29,671 nt of DNA from Treponema sp. UBA6852. GTDB taxonomy: Bacteria; Spirochaetota; Spirochaetia; Treponematales; Treponemataceae. Positions within the stretch are counted from its first letter, which is position 1, and the number at the start of each line of letters is the position of its first letter. The notes beneath the pieces are model-generated. The model was not told the DNA's origin and did no database searches. It worked only from the letters and a program-made list of their open reading frames with translations. Below, piece by piece: positions 15,929 to 23,551 of the stretch. The translations under genes were made by a program, and so were the position numbers. The DNA lies in the NCBI GenBank assembly GCA_002449305.1, contig DKDI01000001.1:1-29671 (forward strand). The letters run 5' to 3'.

Positions 15929-16606
15929 ATGAATTATCAAATCGAACTTGAAAAAATTCTTTCATCGCTAGAAAAAAATGTTCCGCCAGAAAACAGGCCA
16001 AAACTTTTGCTTCATGGTTGCTGCGCGCCTTGCTCATCTTATGTTTTGGAATTTCTTTCTTCATTTTTTGACATAACAATTTTGTATTACAATCCAAATA
16101 TTTTTCCACAAGAAGAATATAAAAGGCGGCTTGAAGAACTAAAAAATTTTCTTCCTGAATTTTTTCCGGCAAAAGAAAATTTTGTAAAGCTCATGGAAGA
16201 TTGTTATATTCCACAGGAATTCTATGACGCAATAAAAATCAAGGAAAATCCAGAGCTTGCCACAGAGCCAGAAAAAGGAGAACGCTGCAGAAGATGCTAT
16301 AAATTCAGGTTAAAGCGCGCTTTTGAATTTGCGCAAAAAAACGGCTTTGATTATTTTTGCACAACACTTTCAATAAGCCCGTTCAAGGATTCAGAAAAAA
16401 TAAATCAAATTGGAAAAGAACTTTCTGAATGCGCAAACGGAAAACCAAAGTGGCTTTTTTCTGACTTTAAAAAGAAAGGTGGATTTCTTAGAAGCCTTGA
16501 GCTTAGCAAGGAATTTTCACTTTACCGGCAGCAATATTGCGGCTGCATTTTTTCCGCAGAAAATTCTAGCAAGACTCACGGACAACAAGAGAAGACGGAA
16601 GCATAA
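15929..16606 (+). CDS. queH: Epoxyqueuosine reductase QueH
   Basis: 225 residues from the ATG at 15929, one base after the lipid kinase stop; a TTG at 15917 in the same frame would overlap and add four residues. The family Cys signature is complete: HGCCAPCS near residue 30, GERCRRCYKFRLKRA in the middle and QQYCGCIFS at the end, together with LYYNPNIFPQEEYKRR and TTLSISPFKDSEKI. QueH (formerly DUF208) uses metal and Fe-S centres to reduce epoxyqueuosine to queuosine in tRNA, replacing QueG in many anaerobes. There is no Shine-Dalgarno, so translation probably depends on coupling. The last 41 bp overlap the convergent lacI-type gene. Confidence 0.93.
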   Translation: MNYQIELEKILSSLEKNVPPENRPKLLLHGCCAPCSSYVLEFLSSFFDITILYYNPNIFPQEEYKRRLEELKNFLPEFFPAKENFVKLMEDCYIPQEFYDAIKIKENPELATEPEKGERCRRCYKFRLKRAFEFAQKNGFDYFCTTLSISPFKDSEKINQIGKELSECANGKPKWLFSDFKKKGGFLRSLELSKEFSLYRQQYCGCIFSAENSSKTHGQQEKTEA

Positions 16607-17588
16607 TTTTAAGCGCGCATTCATCTTTTCCTGCCGTTCCAGAAACAATCATTTTAACAGCCTGCTCGCCCATTGCTTTTTTCTGCACATTCATCGTGGT
16701 CAAAGGCGGACACGTATATTCTGAAATTTCAATATTGTCTATGCTGATTATCGCAACATCATTCGGAACTGAAATATTTTTTTTGCTTAAGCCGCGAAGA
16801 ACTCCAATTGCAACTTCATCAGAGCCGCAAACAATTGCGCGTGGAAATTTTTTATCAGCCGGAAAAGAATCGATTGCCTTGAATCCGCCGCTCATGTCAA
16901 AAGTTTCAGCAATAAAAAAGTTGTCCCGTTTTGCATCAAGATTTTTTTCAGACAAAGCAAGCTGAACTCCATGCACACGGTCATCGTCCTCGCCAATATA
17001 TCCAATTTCAGAAAAACCTTTTTGAATCAAATATTCTGTTGCCCGCTGCGCAGTTGCCTGTCTGTCAAACATAACGCTACTCAAGCCTTCATACTGAAAT
17101 TCAATGCAGACAATTTTAGAAAGCCGCCCTTTTATTTTGTCGATGATTTTTTTATCTTCATCAGTTTTCAAGCACTGATCTGTTGCAACAAGAATCAGTC
17201 CGCCTATTTCCTCTTCGTGAATCAAACTGTTAAACAAAACCGGATTTTTTAGCTCATGGAAAAATCTTATAAAGCTCACCTGAAAATTCTGCTCATGCGC
17301 TTCAAGGTGAATTCCAGAAAGTATTTCCGCATAATACGGACGCAAAAAAGTTTCAGAAGCGCAAAGAACAACGCCAAGCTTATTCGCTGCAAAACCAACA
17401 TCGCCTTGCTGCAAAGCCTGCGCCGCTTTGTTCGGTCTGTAGCCAAGTCTTTCTATCGCATCCAAAATTCTTTTGCGTGTTTCTGGAGCAACAGAACGGT
17501 CAGAGTTTCCGCTTATAACATAGCTTACCATGCTCCGTGTTACGCCGGCTTCTTTTGCGACATCGTTTTGAGTAACCGCAGATTTCAT
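16566..17588 (-). CDS. LacI/GalR-family transcriptional regulator
   Basis: 340 residues. The N-terminal helix-turn-helix and hinge are classic: TQNDVAKEAGVTRSMVSYVISG, then RKRILDAIERLGYRPN. The periplasmic-binding-protein-like domain follows (LGVVLCASETFLRPYYAEIL, IGGLILVATDQ, IGYIGEDDD, then the dimer core CGSDEVAIGVLRGL and ISIDNIEISEYTCPPLTT). Such regulators bind a sugar or nucleoside and control transport or catabolic genes. AAGGTG precedes the start, and TATAAA (17610-17615) is a plausible -10 box immediately beside repeat locus E. The divergent outer-membrane protein gene is the nearest possible target. Ligand unknown. Confidence 0.93.
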   Translation of the reverse strand: MKSAVTQNDVAKEAGVTRSMVSYVISGNSDRSVAPETRKRILDAIERLGYRPNKAAQALQQGDVGFAANKLGVVLCASETFLRPYYAEILSGIHLEAHEQNFQVSFIRFFHELKNPVLFNSLIHEEEIGGLILVATDQCLKTDEDKKIIDKIKGRLSKIVCIEFQYEGLSSVMFDRQATAQRATEYLIQKGFSEIGYIGEDDDRVHGVQLALSEKNLDAKRDNFFIAETFDMSGGFKAIDSFPADKKFPRAIVCGSDEVAIGVLRGLSKKNISVPNDVAIISIDNIEISEYTCPPLTTMNVQKKAMGEQAVKMIVSGTAGKDECALKIMLPSSLVVRESC

Positions 17589-17616
17589 ATTTACACCTTA
17601 AGGTTCGATTTTATAC

Positions 17617-17694
17617 TGTCATTCCCATGCTACGACATGGGAATCTGCTATAAATTTACAATAGATTATTACCGGGTCAAGCCCGATAATGACA
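17617..17694. repeat. Intergenic palindromic repeat locus E
   Basis: A compact full unit: TGTCATT, arm CCCATG-CTACGA-CATGGG, centre AATCT...AGATT, arm with CGGG-TCAAG-CCCG inside ATTA/TAAT pairs, and AATGACA. It lies in the divergent region between the lacI-type gene and the outer-membrane protein gene, next to the lacI -10 box. Confidence 0.85.
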
Positions 17695-17762
17695 GCTAAA
17701 TATTATAAACGACTTAAATGAATATTGGAAGCCTAAGTTTTTTGAATAGTTGAATTGCAAAG

Positions 17763-17776
17763 GCAAAATCGTTAGC
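17763..17776 (+). promoter_or_regulatory. Possible LacI-type operator upstream of the outer-membrane protein gene
   Basis: GCAAAATCGTTAGC is an imperfect dyad with the GC-AA...TT-GC spacing of LacI-family sites. It overlaps a weak promoter (TTGAAT, 17 bp, TAGCAT) ahead of the ATG at 17801. Only 4 of 7 positions pair, so support is weak. Confidence 0.25.
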
Positions 17777-17800
17777 ATAAGACAACATAAGAGGTTTTCT

Positions 17801-18946
17801 ATGAAGAAATATTTTTTTTTAGCAATTCTGGCGGGCACATCGGTTTTTGTTTCCGCGCAGACTTTTAAACTTTCCGGCCATGTCCGCTCTGGAATTTCAA
17901 CTGCATTTGACGGCGCGAAAGGCGAAGACAATGACGACATCAATTCATTTTCCGCGGCAACTTGGACAAAGGGCGATTATTTTGGCGACGATGAATTTTC
18001 ACGCATAAGGCTTGACGGAGAATTTATTGGAACAGAAAAAAAATTCGGAGCGAGCGTAAGATACCAGTACGCAGGTTCATTTGACAAAATCACTTTCAGC
18101 GAAAAACAGATAACTTATGCAAACGCCTGGGGAAAATTTGTTGACCAAAAACTTTTTGTTTCAGGCGGGAGAATAAAAGATATGTTTTTTACTTCAACCG
18201 GATTTGAGCAGTTCACGTTTATCACAAAAAAAACTGGCGGCTATGCAGTTTATTCAATCACTCCAGAATTGAAAGTTGGCGGCGCAATAGTTCAAGATTA
18301 TTTGTATTCATATTCAAAAGGTGAAAAATTTTACCCAAGAAAAGACGGCTATGACAACGGAACAAAAGAATTCGGAAAAAACGCATTTATAGGCGGAATA
18401 AATTTTACAAAAGATTTCTTTAGTCTTAGGGGAGCAATTGCCGCAGCCGGAGCAGGATACGCAAATGTAAATTTGAAATTTGCAAACGGAATTAAATTCA
18501 GCGCGGAAGGAATTTATCAGAAGCAAAAAACACGGAACGAATTCAGAATGGGAAAAGCTGAAATTCAAAAAATGAAACCGGCCCAGTTTGTTTTTGTTGA
18601 AAACATTGAATACACAGGAATTGACAAACTGCTTTTGGGAATCGCAAGCTACCAGCATTTTAGAGATGAAACTTACACAGACAAAGACGGCAATACTTTG
18701 AATTTCTTTTCTATAATTCCGGCTGTAAAATACAACTTGCTAGACAACCTTTCATTAAGCGTTGAAAGCACAATCAGAATTTTTGACAGCCGCTACAAAG
18801 GAAACACAGACACTTATGCAAACATAATTCCTCGTGCTGACTTTGAAATTGCAAAAGGATTTATAGCAACTGTATACGGAGACATTTCCACAGACACTGA
18901 CAGAAGAAAAAATTCCGTTGGGGCTGGCGTCTGCGTTGTATTCTAA
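17801..18946 (+). CDS. Porin-like outer-membrane beta-barrel protein
   Basis: 381 residues from the ATG at 17801, which follows AAGAGG and opens a clear signal peptide (KKYFFLAILAGTSVFVSAQ); a longer in-frame start adds 17 unconserved residues. The mature chain begins FKLSGHVRSGIS and alternates polar and aromatic residues in strand-like segments through to a terminal Phe (GAGVCVVF), the usual barrel-assembly signal. Candidate strands include FGASVRYQYAG, LFVSGGRIKDMFFTSTG and LSLSVESTIRIFD. It probably forms a channel in the outer membrane; the substrate is unknown. Its position opposite a LacI-type regulator suggests control by a carbohydrate signal, which is inference. Confidence 0.8.
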   Translation: MKKYFFLAILAGTSVFVSAQTFKLSGHVRSGISTAFDGAKGEDNDDINSFSAATWTKGDYFGDDEFSRIRLDGEFIGTEKKFGASVRYQYAGSFDKITFSEKQITYANAWGKFVDQKLFVSGGRIKDMFFTSTGFEQFTFITKKTGGYAVYSITPELKVGGAIVQDYLYSYSKGEKFYPRKDGYDNGTKEFGKNAFIGGINFTKDFFSLRGAIAAAGAGYANVNLKFANGIKFSAEGIYQKQKTRNEFRMGKAEIQKMKPAQFVFVENIEYTGIDKLLLGIASYQHFRDETYTDKDGNTLNFFSIIPAVKYNLLDNLSLSVESTIRIFDSRYKGNTDTYANIIPRADFEIAKGFIATVYGDISTDTDRRKNSVGAGVCVVF

Positions 18947-18965
18947 AAAAATATCAGACTAAAAC

Positions 18966-19037
18966 TGTCATTCCCGCACTTGATGCGGGAATCTAATATC
19001 ATTTAAAAGATTGCCGGGTCTATGCCCGGCAATGACA
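18966..19037. repeat. Intergenic palindromic repeat locus F
   Basis: The cleanest unit: TGTCATT, arm CCCGCA-CTTGA-TGCGGG, centre AATCT...AGATT, arm TTGCCGGG-TCTATG-CCCGGCAA, then TGACA. It sits between the convergent outer-membrane protein and fabV genes and may double as a two-way RNA stop, although no T run follows. Confidence 0.85.
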
Positions 19038-19061
19038 TTTTACACAATTAATGACTATAAG

Positions 19062-20279
19062 TTAGTATTCGATTTTTGTCATATCTGTAACTTCTTTGTT
19101 GTAGTCAACGCCGTCAACATCGAAGCCGTTTATAATCAAGAAGTCGTGGCGGATTCCTTCCAAGTCAACAAGCTCATTTACATTTTCTTCTGTAACAGCC
19201 GGCATAACTTTGTTTACTTCATCCTGAACTTTTGGATCCATTTCCCAGTCGTCCATGCGAATTCTGTTCTCTGAATCTACAGGAACTTTTCCGTCGGCAG
19301 TGTAAAGACGTTCAGCAAACAAACGCTCCATCTGCTCAATGCATCCTTCGTGAGTTCCCTGCTTCTTCATAATCTTGAAAAGAACTCCAAGATACTGCGT
19401 AATAATCGGGATAACTGAAGATGAACGTGTAATAAGTCCCTTGTTAACACTTACATAAGCAGCTCCGCCTTTTGCCTTAAGAGCGACATCAATATTGTGC
19501 GCACGTTTTTCCAAGTCCTTTTTTGCCTCGCCGATTGTTCCATCGCGGTAAATTGGATGAGAAAGAGAAGGTCCAATGTAAGAATAAGCCAAAGTGCGGC
19601 ATCCGTCTGCAAGAACATCTGCTTCTGAAAGCTGCTTAATCCATCTTTCCCAGTCTTCACCACCCATTACTTTTACAGTGTTCGGAATTTCATCTCCTTC
19701 CGCTGGCTGTGTTGAAGCCTGAGTAATTTTCCCAGTCATCATATCAAGAGACGCTCCAGAATAAACCTGATTAATAGGCTTGATTACTGAACGGTACATT
19801 ACTTTTGTATCTGGATCTGTGCGAACAGGACTTGCCAAAGAATAAATAACAAGGTCGGCTTTTGCACCCCAGTCTTTAAGTTGCTTTATAACTTCCGCGC
19901 GGCATTCATCGCTGTAAGCATCCGCATTGAAAGTCTTTGCTTTTAATCCGGCTTTTTCTGCTGCCTTGTCAAACGCCATGTTGTTGTACCAGCCAGGAGT
20001 TCCGCCTTTTACCTGTGTAGGCTGCTTTTCAAATGAAACTCCGATTGTGTCAGCTCCATATTCAAAAGCAGCTGTAATTCTGCTTGCAAGTCCGTAGCCT
20101 GTAGAACAACCAAGAACAAGAACAGTTTTTGGAGCTTTTCCGCCTTCCGCCAAAGTCTTAGTTCCGCGCTTGGCTTTTTGAGCTATAACATAATTAATCT
20201 GATTTTCAGTTTCTTTTGCGCAGCCAATTGGATGGGCATTAATACACATATTGCTGCGGATCATCGGTTTAATAATCAT
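19062..20279 (-). CDS. fabV: Trans-2-enoyl-CoA/ACP reductase (FabV/TER family)
   Basis: 405 residues, start fixed by AGGAG eight bases upstream. The N-terminal MIIKPMIRSNMCINAHPIGC and the Rossmann motif VLVLGCSTGYGLASR are diagnostic, and the catalytic Tyr-(X8)-Lys is visible in YRDGTIGEAK. The family reduces the 2,3 double bond of enoyl-CoA or enoyl-ACP with NADH. Treponema denticola TER, of similar length (about 400), makes butyryl-CoA from crotonyl-CoA in fermentation, while FabV in other bacteria completes fatty-acid elongation and resists triclosan. Which role applies here cannot be read from the sequence. The gene is monocistronic, with a palindrome in its upstream region. Confidence 0.95.
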   Translation of the reverse strand: MIIKPMIRSNMCINAHPIGCAKETENQINYVIAQKAKRGTKTLAEGGKAPKTVLVLGCSTGYGLASRITAAFEYGADTIGVSFEKQPTQVKGGTPGWYNNMAFDKAAEKAGLKAKTFNADAYSDECRAEVIKQLKDWGAKADLVIYSLASPVRTDPDTKVMYRSVIKPINQVYSGASLDMMTGKITQASTQPAEGDEIPNTVKVMGGEDWERWIKQLSEADVLADGCRTLAYSYIGPSLSHPIYRDGTIGEAKKDLEKRAHNIDVALKAKGGAAYVSVNKGLITRSSSVIPIITQYLGVLFKIMKKQGTHEGCIEQMERLFAERLYTADGKVPVDSENRIRMDDWEMDPKVQDEVNKVMPAVTEENVNELVDLEGIRHDFLIINGFDVDGVDYNKEVTDMTKIEY

Positions 20280-20328
20280 TTTAAAGTCTCCTGTAAAAAA
20301 TATAGTTATAATTTTAAAGTCTATCTAT

Positions 20329-20355
20329 TTTGACATTTTACGTCAATATGTCAAA
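20329..20355. promoter_or_regulatory. Perfect inverted repeat upstream of fabV
   Basis: TTTGACA (20329-20335) and TGTCAAA (20349-20355), seven perfect pairs separated by 13 bases, 50-76 bp before the fabV start. The minus strand also has TTGACG-N17-TAGACT overlapping it. The arrangement suits a dimeric regulator or may simply reflect promoter boxes on both strands. Confidence 0.4.
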
Positions 20356-20446
20356 CCTTCTTGTCTTCTTGAAAAAATTTCAGCATTATGGCACTATTTT
20401 TTTGAAAGGCGTAAGCTAAAATCGAATTTTCTCCGAGGTATTAAAT

Positions 20447-21028
20447 ATGGAAAAGCACAGCAAAATTTTCAAACTTTCATTTTATTTTATTTTTTCCCTT
20501 GCAATTATTCAAGGAATTTTTGCAGCCCCGAAAGTTTCAGAAAGAAGACAAAAACTTATAACATATTCGCTTTCATTTGTAGGAACAAAATATGTTTACG
20601 GCGGAACAGATCCAGAAACAGGATTCGACTGCAGCGGCTTCATAGACTACGCAGCTAGAAACGGAGCAGGCATTCAACTTCCACGCACCGCAAATGAAAT
20701 TTACAACAGCAGCCGCGTAATAAAAATAGATCCAAAGGAAAAAGAGCCAGGCGACTTGATGTTCTTTAAAAACGATCCGAACTCTGACCGCGTAACACAT
20801 ATCGGACTTTATTGCGGAGTTTACCGCGGACCAATTACTGAATTCAACGGAAAGCGCGTTTTCGTTTCGGCAGTAAGCGATGGACCAAAGACAGGCGTAC
20901 AGCTTACATTGATTAGCGAGCGTTTCTGGAAAAACCACTTCTTTGGTTACGGAAGAATTCTTCCGCGCACAAAAAAAGTACAGGTTGCAAATAAAAAAGC
21001 GCAAACTACAAAAGTTCAAAAAAAGTAA
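20447..21028 (+). CDS. Exported NlpC/P60 family peptidoglycan hydrolase
   Basis: 193 residues, with GAGGT upstream of the start. Residues 1-26 are a signal peptide. The NlpC/P60 papain-like domain follows: YVYGGTDPETGFDCSGF with catalytic Cys62, and VTHIGLYCG with His118. Upstream residues LPRTANEIY and PGDLMFF are also characteristic. Members cut the D-Glu-diaminoacyl bond in peptidoglycan stem peptides; spirochaetes use ornithine or another diamino acid there, so the exact bond is not certain. A Lys-rich C-terminal tail (about 20 residues) follows the domain. The gene is followed 30 bp later by a lipoprotein gene and likely shares its transcript. Confidence 0.92.
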   Translation: MEKHSKIFKLSFYFIFSLAIIQGIFAAPKVSERRQKLITYSLSFVGTKYVYGGTDPETGFDCSGFIDYAARNGAGIQLPRTANEIYNSSRVIKIDPKEKEPGDLMFFKNDPNSDRVTHIGLYCGVYRGPITEFNGKRVFVSAVSDGPKTGVQLTLISERFWKNHFFGYGRILPRTKKVQVANKKAQTTKVQKK

Positions 21029-21058
21029 CATTTTCCGCAAAAAACTGTTTTCAATAAT

Positions 21059-21721
21059 ATGAAAAGAGCAAAATATATATGCGCAACCTTTTATCTTTTT
21101 ACACTTCTTGCATTTACAGGCTGCGCATCTTTAATTCAAGTCAAAGCAGAAAAAAGCGGGATGCAGACTCTTGCTGCAAAAATTGATTTAGGCGAAGCAA
21201 TTTCAAGCGCAATAAAAGAAGCATCTAGCGGACTAAGCGAAATTAATTCCAGCGGCGGACTTGATTCAAATAGCGAGCTTGTAATTTTCGATACAAAAAA
21301 AATAAAATCCGCGCTAGAAAATTCAGAATTTAAAAATGTAAAAATTTCATCTCCTGAATTTTCCAAGCTGAATATTTCTGGAACAGGAAACTTTTCTAGC
21401 TTTGCATTTCAAAATGAAAAATCATTAAAAATAAAATTCAGCCCGGAAAATATAAAAAAATTAGCCTCAACGCTTCCTGCTGAAACACAAAGTTTTTTTG
21501 ACCTTCTTATGGCTCCGGTTTTTACAGGTGAAAAAATGACTGCCAGCGAATATGCAGATTTAATTGCAGTTGTCTACGGTGAAAATCTTGCGCAGGAACT
21601 AAAAAAATCCGCAGTGGAACTTTCGCTTGTTTCGCCTGCTGGAAAAACAAAACAATTTTCTATTCCACTTACGGATTTTCTGACTTTATCTGAAGAAAAA
21701 GTTTTATCTATAGATTTCTAA
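21059..21721 (+). CDS. Lipoprotein, function unknown
   Basis: 220 residues. The first 22 form a lipoprotein signal with lipobox FTGC. The mature part is rich in Ser, Lys and Asn, has an amphipathic helix (IDLGEAISSAIKEASSGL) and a later region resembling a compact alpha/beta fold, with no recognised domain. The start lacks a strong ribosome site (AATAAT precedes it). Its stop codon overlaps the thrS stop by four bases on the opposite strand. Co-transcription with the NlpC/P60 hydrolase suggests an envelope role, which is inference. Confidence 0.75.
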   Translation: MKRAKYICATFYLFTLLAFTGCASLIQVKAEKSGMQTLAAKIDLGEAISSAIKEASSGLSEINSSGGLDSNSELVIFDTKKIKSALENSEFKNVKISSPEFSKLNISGTGNFSSFAFQNEKSLKIKFSPENIKKLASTLPAETQSFFDLLMAPVFTGEKMTASEYADLIAVVYGENLAQELKKSAVELSLVSPAGKTKQFSIPLTDFLTLSEEKVLSIDF

Positions 21722-23475
21722 ATTCCATTGTAATGAGTTCTAATTTTGTCCAAAACATAGTCTTCAAATTCCTTGAGAGCAAATGTCTTCTGCGGAATCT
21801 TGGATGAAAATCTAAAACGGCAAGTAACGGAATTTTCTCCCTGCTCTTTTTCTCCAACAACAAGAATATACGGAGTTCTGTGCTCAGTTGAAATATTCTT
21901 GATTTTATTTTTCATGTTGCTGTCATCTGTATAAGCATTTGCACGAATACCAAGCGACTTAAGTTCATCAGCAACTTTTTCAGCATAAGAATTGAATTCA
22001 AAAGCAACAGGAACAACCGCCACCTGCTCAAACGAAAGCCAAGCCGGGAAAACGCCAGCATAATTTTCAATCAAAATTCCAAGGAAACGTTCAAGAGAAC
22101 CAAGAACTGCGCGATGGAGCATTACAGGATGATGCTTTTGATTGTCCGCGCCAATATATTCAGCGTTAAGACGTTCTGCGCTAGGAAGCTGATAGTCAAG
22201 CTGAATTGTTCCGCATTGCCACTGACGGCCAAGAGCATCTATAAGCGTAAACTCAAGCTTAGGTCCATAGAATGCGCCTTCGCCCGGCTGAATTTCGTAT
22301 TCCATTCCCGCTGATTTGCAAGCCGCTGCCAAAGCTTTTTCTGCGTGCTGCCAAGTTTCCAAGTCGCCAACATGATCTTCTGGCATTGTAGAAAGCTTTA
22401 CAAGAAGATTTTTGTCAAATCCAAAGTCTTTGTAAACATCAAGAAGCAAACGGCAGAATTTAGAAACTTCACTTTCAATCTGCTCTTCTGTGCAGATAAT
22501 ATGCGCATCATCCTGAACAAATCCGCGTACACGCATAATTCCATGCAAAGTTCCGCTCGGTTCATTTCGAACACAATGTCCGAATTCTGCAAGGCGCATT
22601 GGCAAATCTTTATAAGAGCGGACTCTTGAATTGAAAATTTCAAGTGCGCCAGGACAGTTCATGGGCTTGATTGCAAACATACGCTTTTCACTTTCAGTAA
22701 CGAACATATTTTTCTGGTAGTGTCCCCAGTGTCCGGAACGTTCCCACAAAGTGCGAGGCATTATAGCCGGCGTATTTACTTCCATATAACCGTCTTTGCG
22801 GATTTTTTCGCGCATATAGTCTTGCAAAGTTACGTACATTGTCCAGCCATTCGGATGCCAGAAAATCTGACCTGGATCTTCCGGATCAAGATGGAACAAA
22901 TCAAGCTGCACGCCAAGTTTGCGGTGATCACGTTTATCTGCCTCTTCAAGCATCGTAAGATAATCTTTTAAATCATTCGGCTTGTAAAAGCAAACTGCGT
23001 AAATGCGTGTAAGCATCGGACGTTTTACGTCTCCCCTCCAATAAGCTCCGGCAATGCTCATAAGTTTAAATGACTGCTGATTTATTTCCTTTGTATTCGC
23101 AACATGAGGACCGCGGCACAAGTCAAGGTATCCGTCCTGCTCATAAGTTGTTATAACTTCGCCTTCTGGAAGTTCCTTTATAAGTTCTTCTTTGTAAGGC
23201 TGATCTTTAAAAAGCTCGAGAGCTTCTGCCTTTGAAACTTCTTTGCGGACAAAATCGTGGTTGCCTGAAATAATTTTGCGCATTTCTTTTTCTATTGAAG
23301 CAAAATCTTCCGCGCAGACTTTGTGTCCTTCTGGAAAATCAAAATCGTAATAAAAGCCATTTTCTATTGCAGGACCGATTGCAATTTTTGTTCCCGGAAA
23401 AAGATTTAAAACTGCTTCTGCCATTACGTGCGCACAACTGTGGCGTATTGTCTGTAATTTTTCATCAACTGCCAT
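21718..23475 (-). CDS. thrS: Threonyl-tRNA synthetase lacking the TGS domain
   Basis: 585 residues from the ATG at 23475, preceded by GAGGA; an in-frame TTG six bases further upstream is less likely. The protein begins directly with the editing domain: RHSCAHVMAEAV supplies His12 and His16, and CRGPHV the later Cys/His. The class II catalytic core follows (KPMNCPGALEIF with a zinc-type Cys, QDDAHI, PVMLHRAVLGSLERF) and the anticodon-binding domain ends the chain. The usual N-terminal TGS domain (about 60 residues) is absent, which explains the length relative to the typical ~640. It charges tRNA-Thr and clears mischarged Ser. murA lies upstream on the same strand. Confidence 0.96.
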   Translation of the reverse strand: MAVDEKLQTIRHSCAHVMAEAVLNLFPGTKIAIGPAIENGFYYDFDFPEGHKVCAEDFASIEKEMRKIISGNHDFVRKEVSKAEALELFKDQPYKEELIKELPEGEVITTYEQDGYLDLCRGPHVANTKEINQQSFKLMSIAGAYWRGDVKRPMLTRIYAVCFYKPNDLKDYLTMLEEADKRDHRKLGVQLDLFHLDPEDPGQIFWHPNGWTMYVTLQDYMREKIRKDGYMEVNTPAIMPRTLWERSGHWGHYQKNMFVTESEKRMFAIKPMNCPGALEIFNSRVRSYKDLPMRLAEFGHCVRNEPSGTLHGIMRVRGFVQDDAHIICTEEQIESEVSKFCRLLLDVYKDFGFDKNLLVKLSTMPEDHVGDLETWQHAEKALAAACKSAGMEYEIQPGEGAFYGPKLEFTLIDALGRQWQCGTIQLDYQLPSAERLNAEYIGADNQKHHPVMLHRAVLGSLERFLGILIENYAGVFPAWLSFEQVAVVPVAFEFNSYAEKVADELKSLGIRANAYTDDSNMKNKIKNISTEHRTPYILVVGEKEQGENSVTCRFRFSSKIPQKTFALKEFEDYVLDKIRTHYNGI

Positions 23476-23522
23476 TTTCAATTCCTCGAAATTCTATACT
23501 ATTAACATCATAGATTATTCTT

Positions 23523-23551
23523 TTTTTATTTATATTTCAACAAGATGTCAA
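23523..23551 (-). promoter_or_regulatory. Candidate promoter for thrS, overlapping the murA stop codon
   Basis: Minus strand TTGACA (23546-23551) contains the murA TGA stop; 17 bp later comes TAAAAA (23523-23528), a 4 of 6 match. An alternative is TTGAAA-N17-TAATCT slightly downstream. Confidence 0.35.

Noticed and set aside
944..19037. Repeated palindromes as a CRISPR array
   Set aside because: The units are scattered over 18 kb, differ in sequence, have no regular spacers and no cas genes nearby.
23476..23547. T-box or other tRNA-sensing leader before thrS
   Set aside because: The interval is only 72 bp and shows no T-box sequence or antiterminator/terminator pair.
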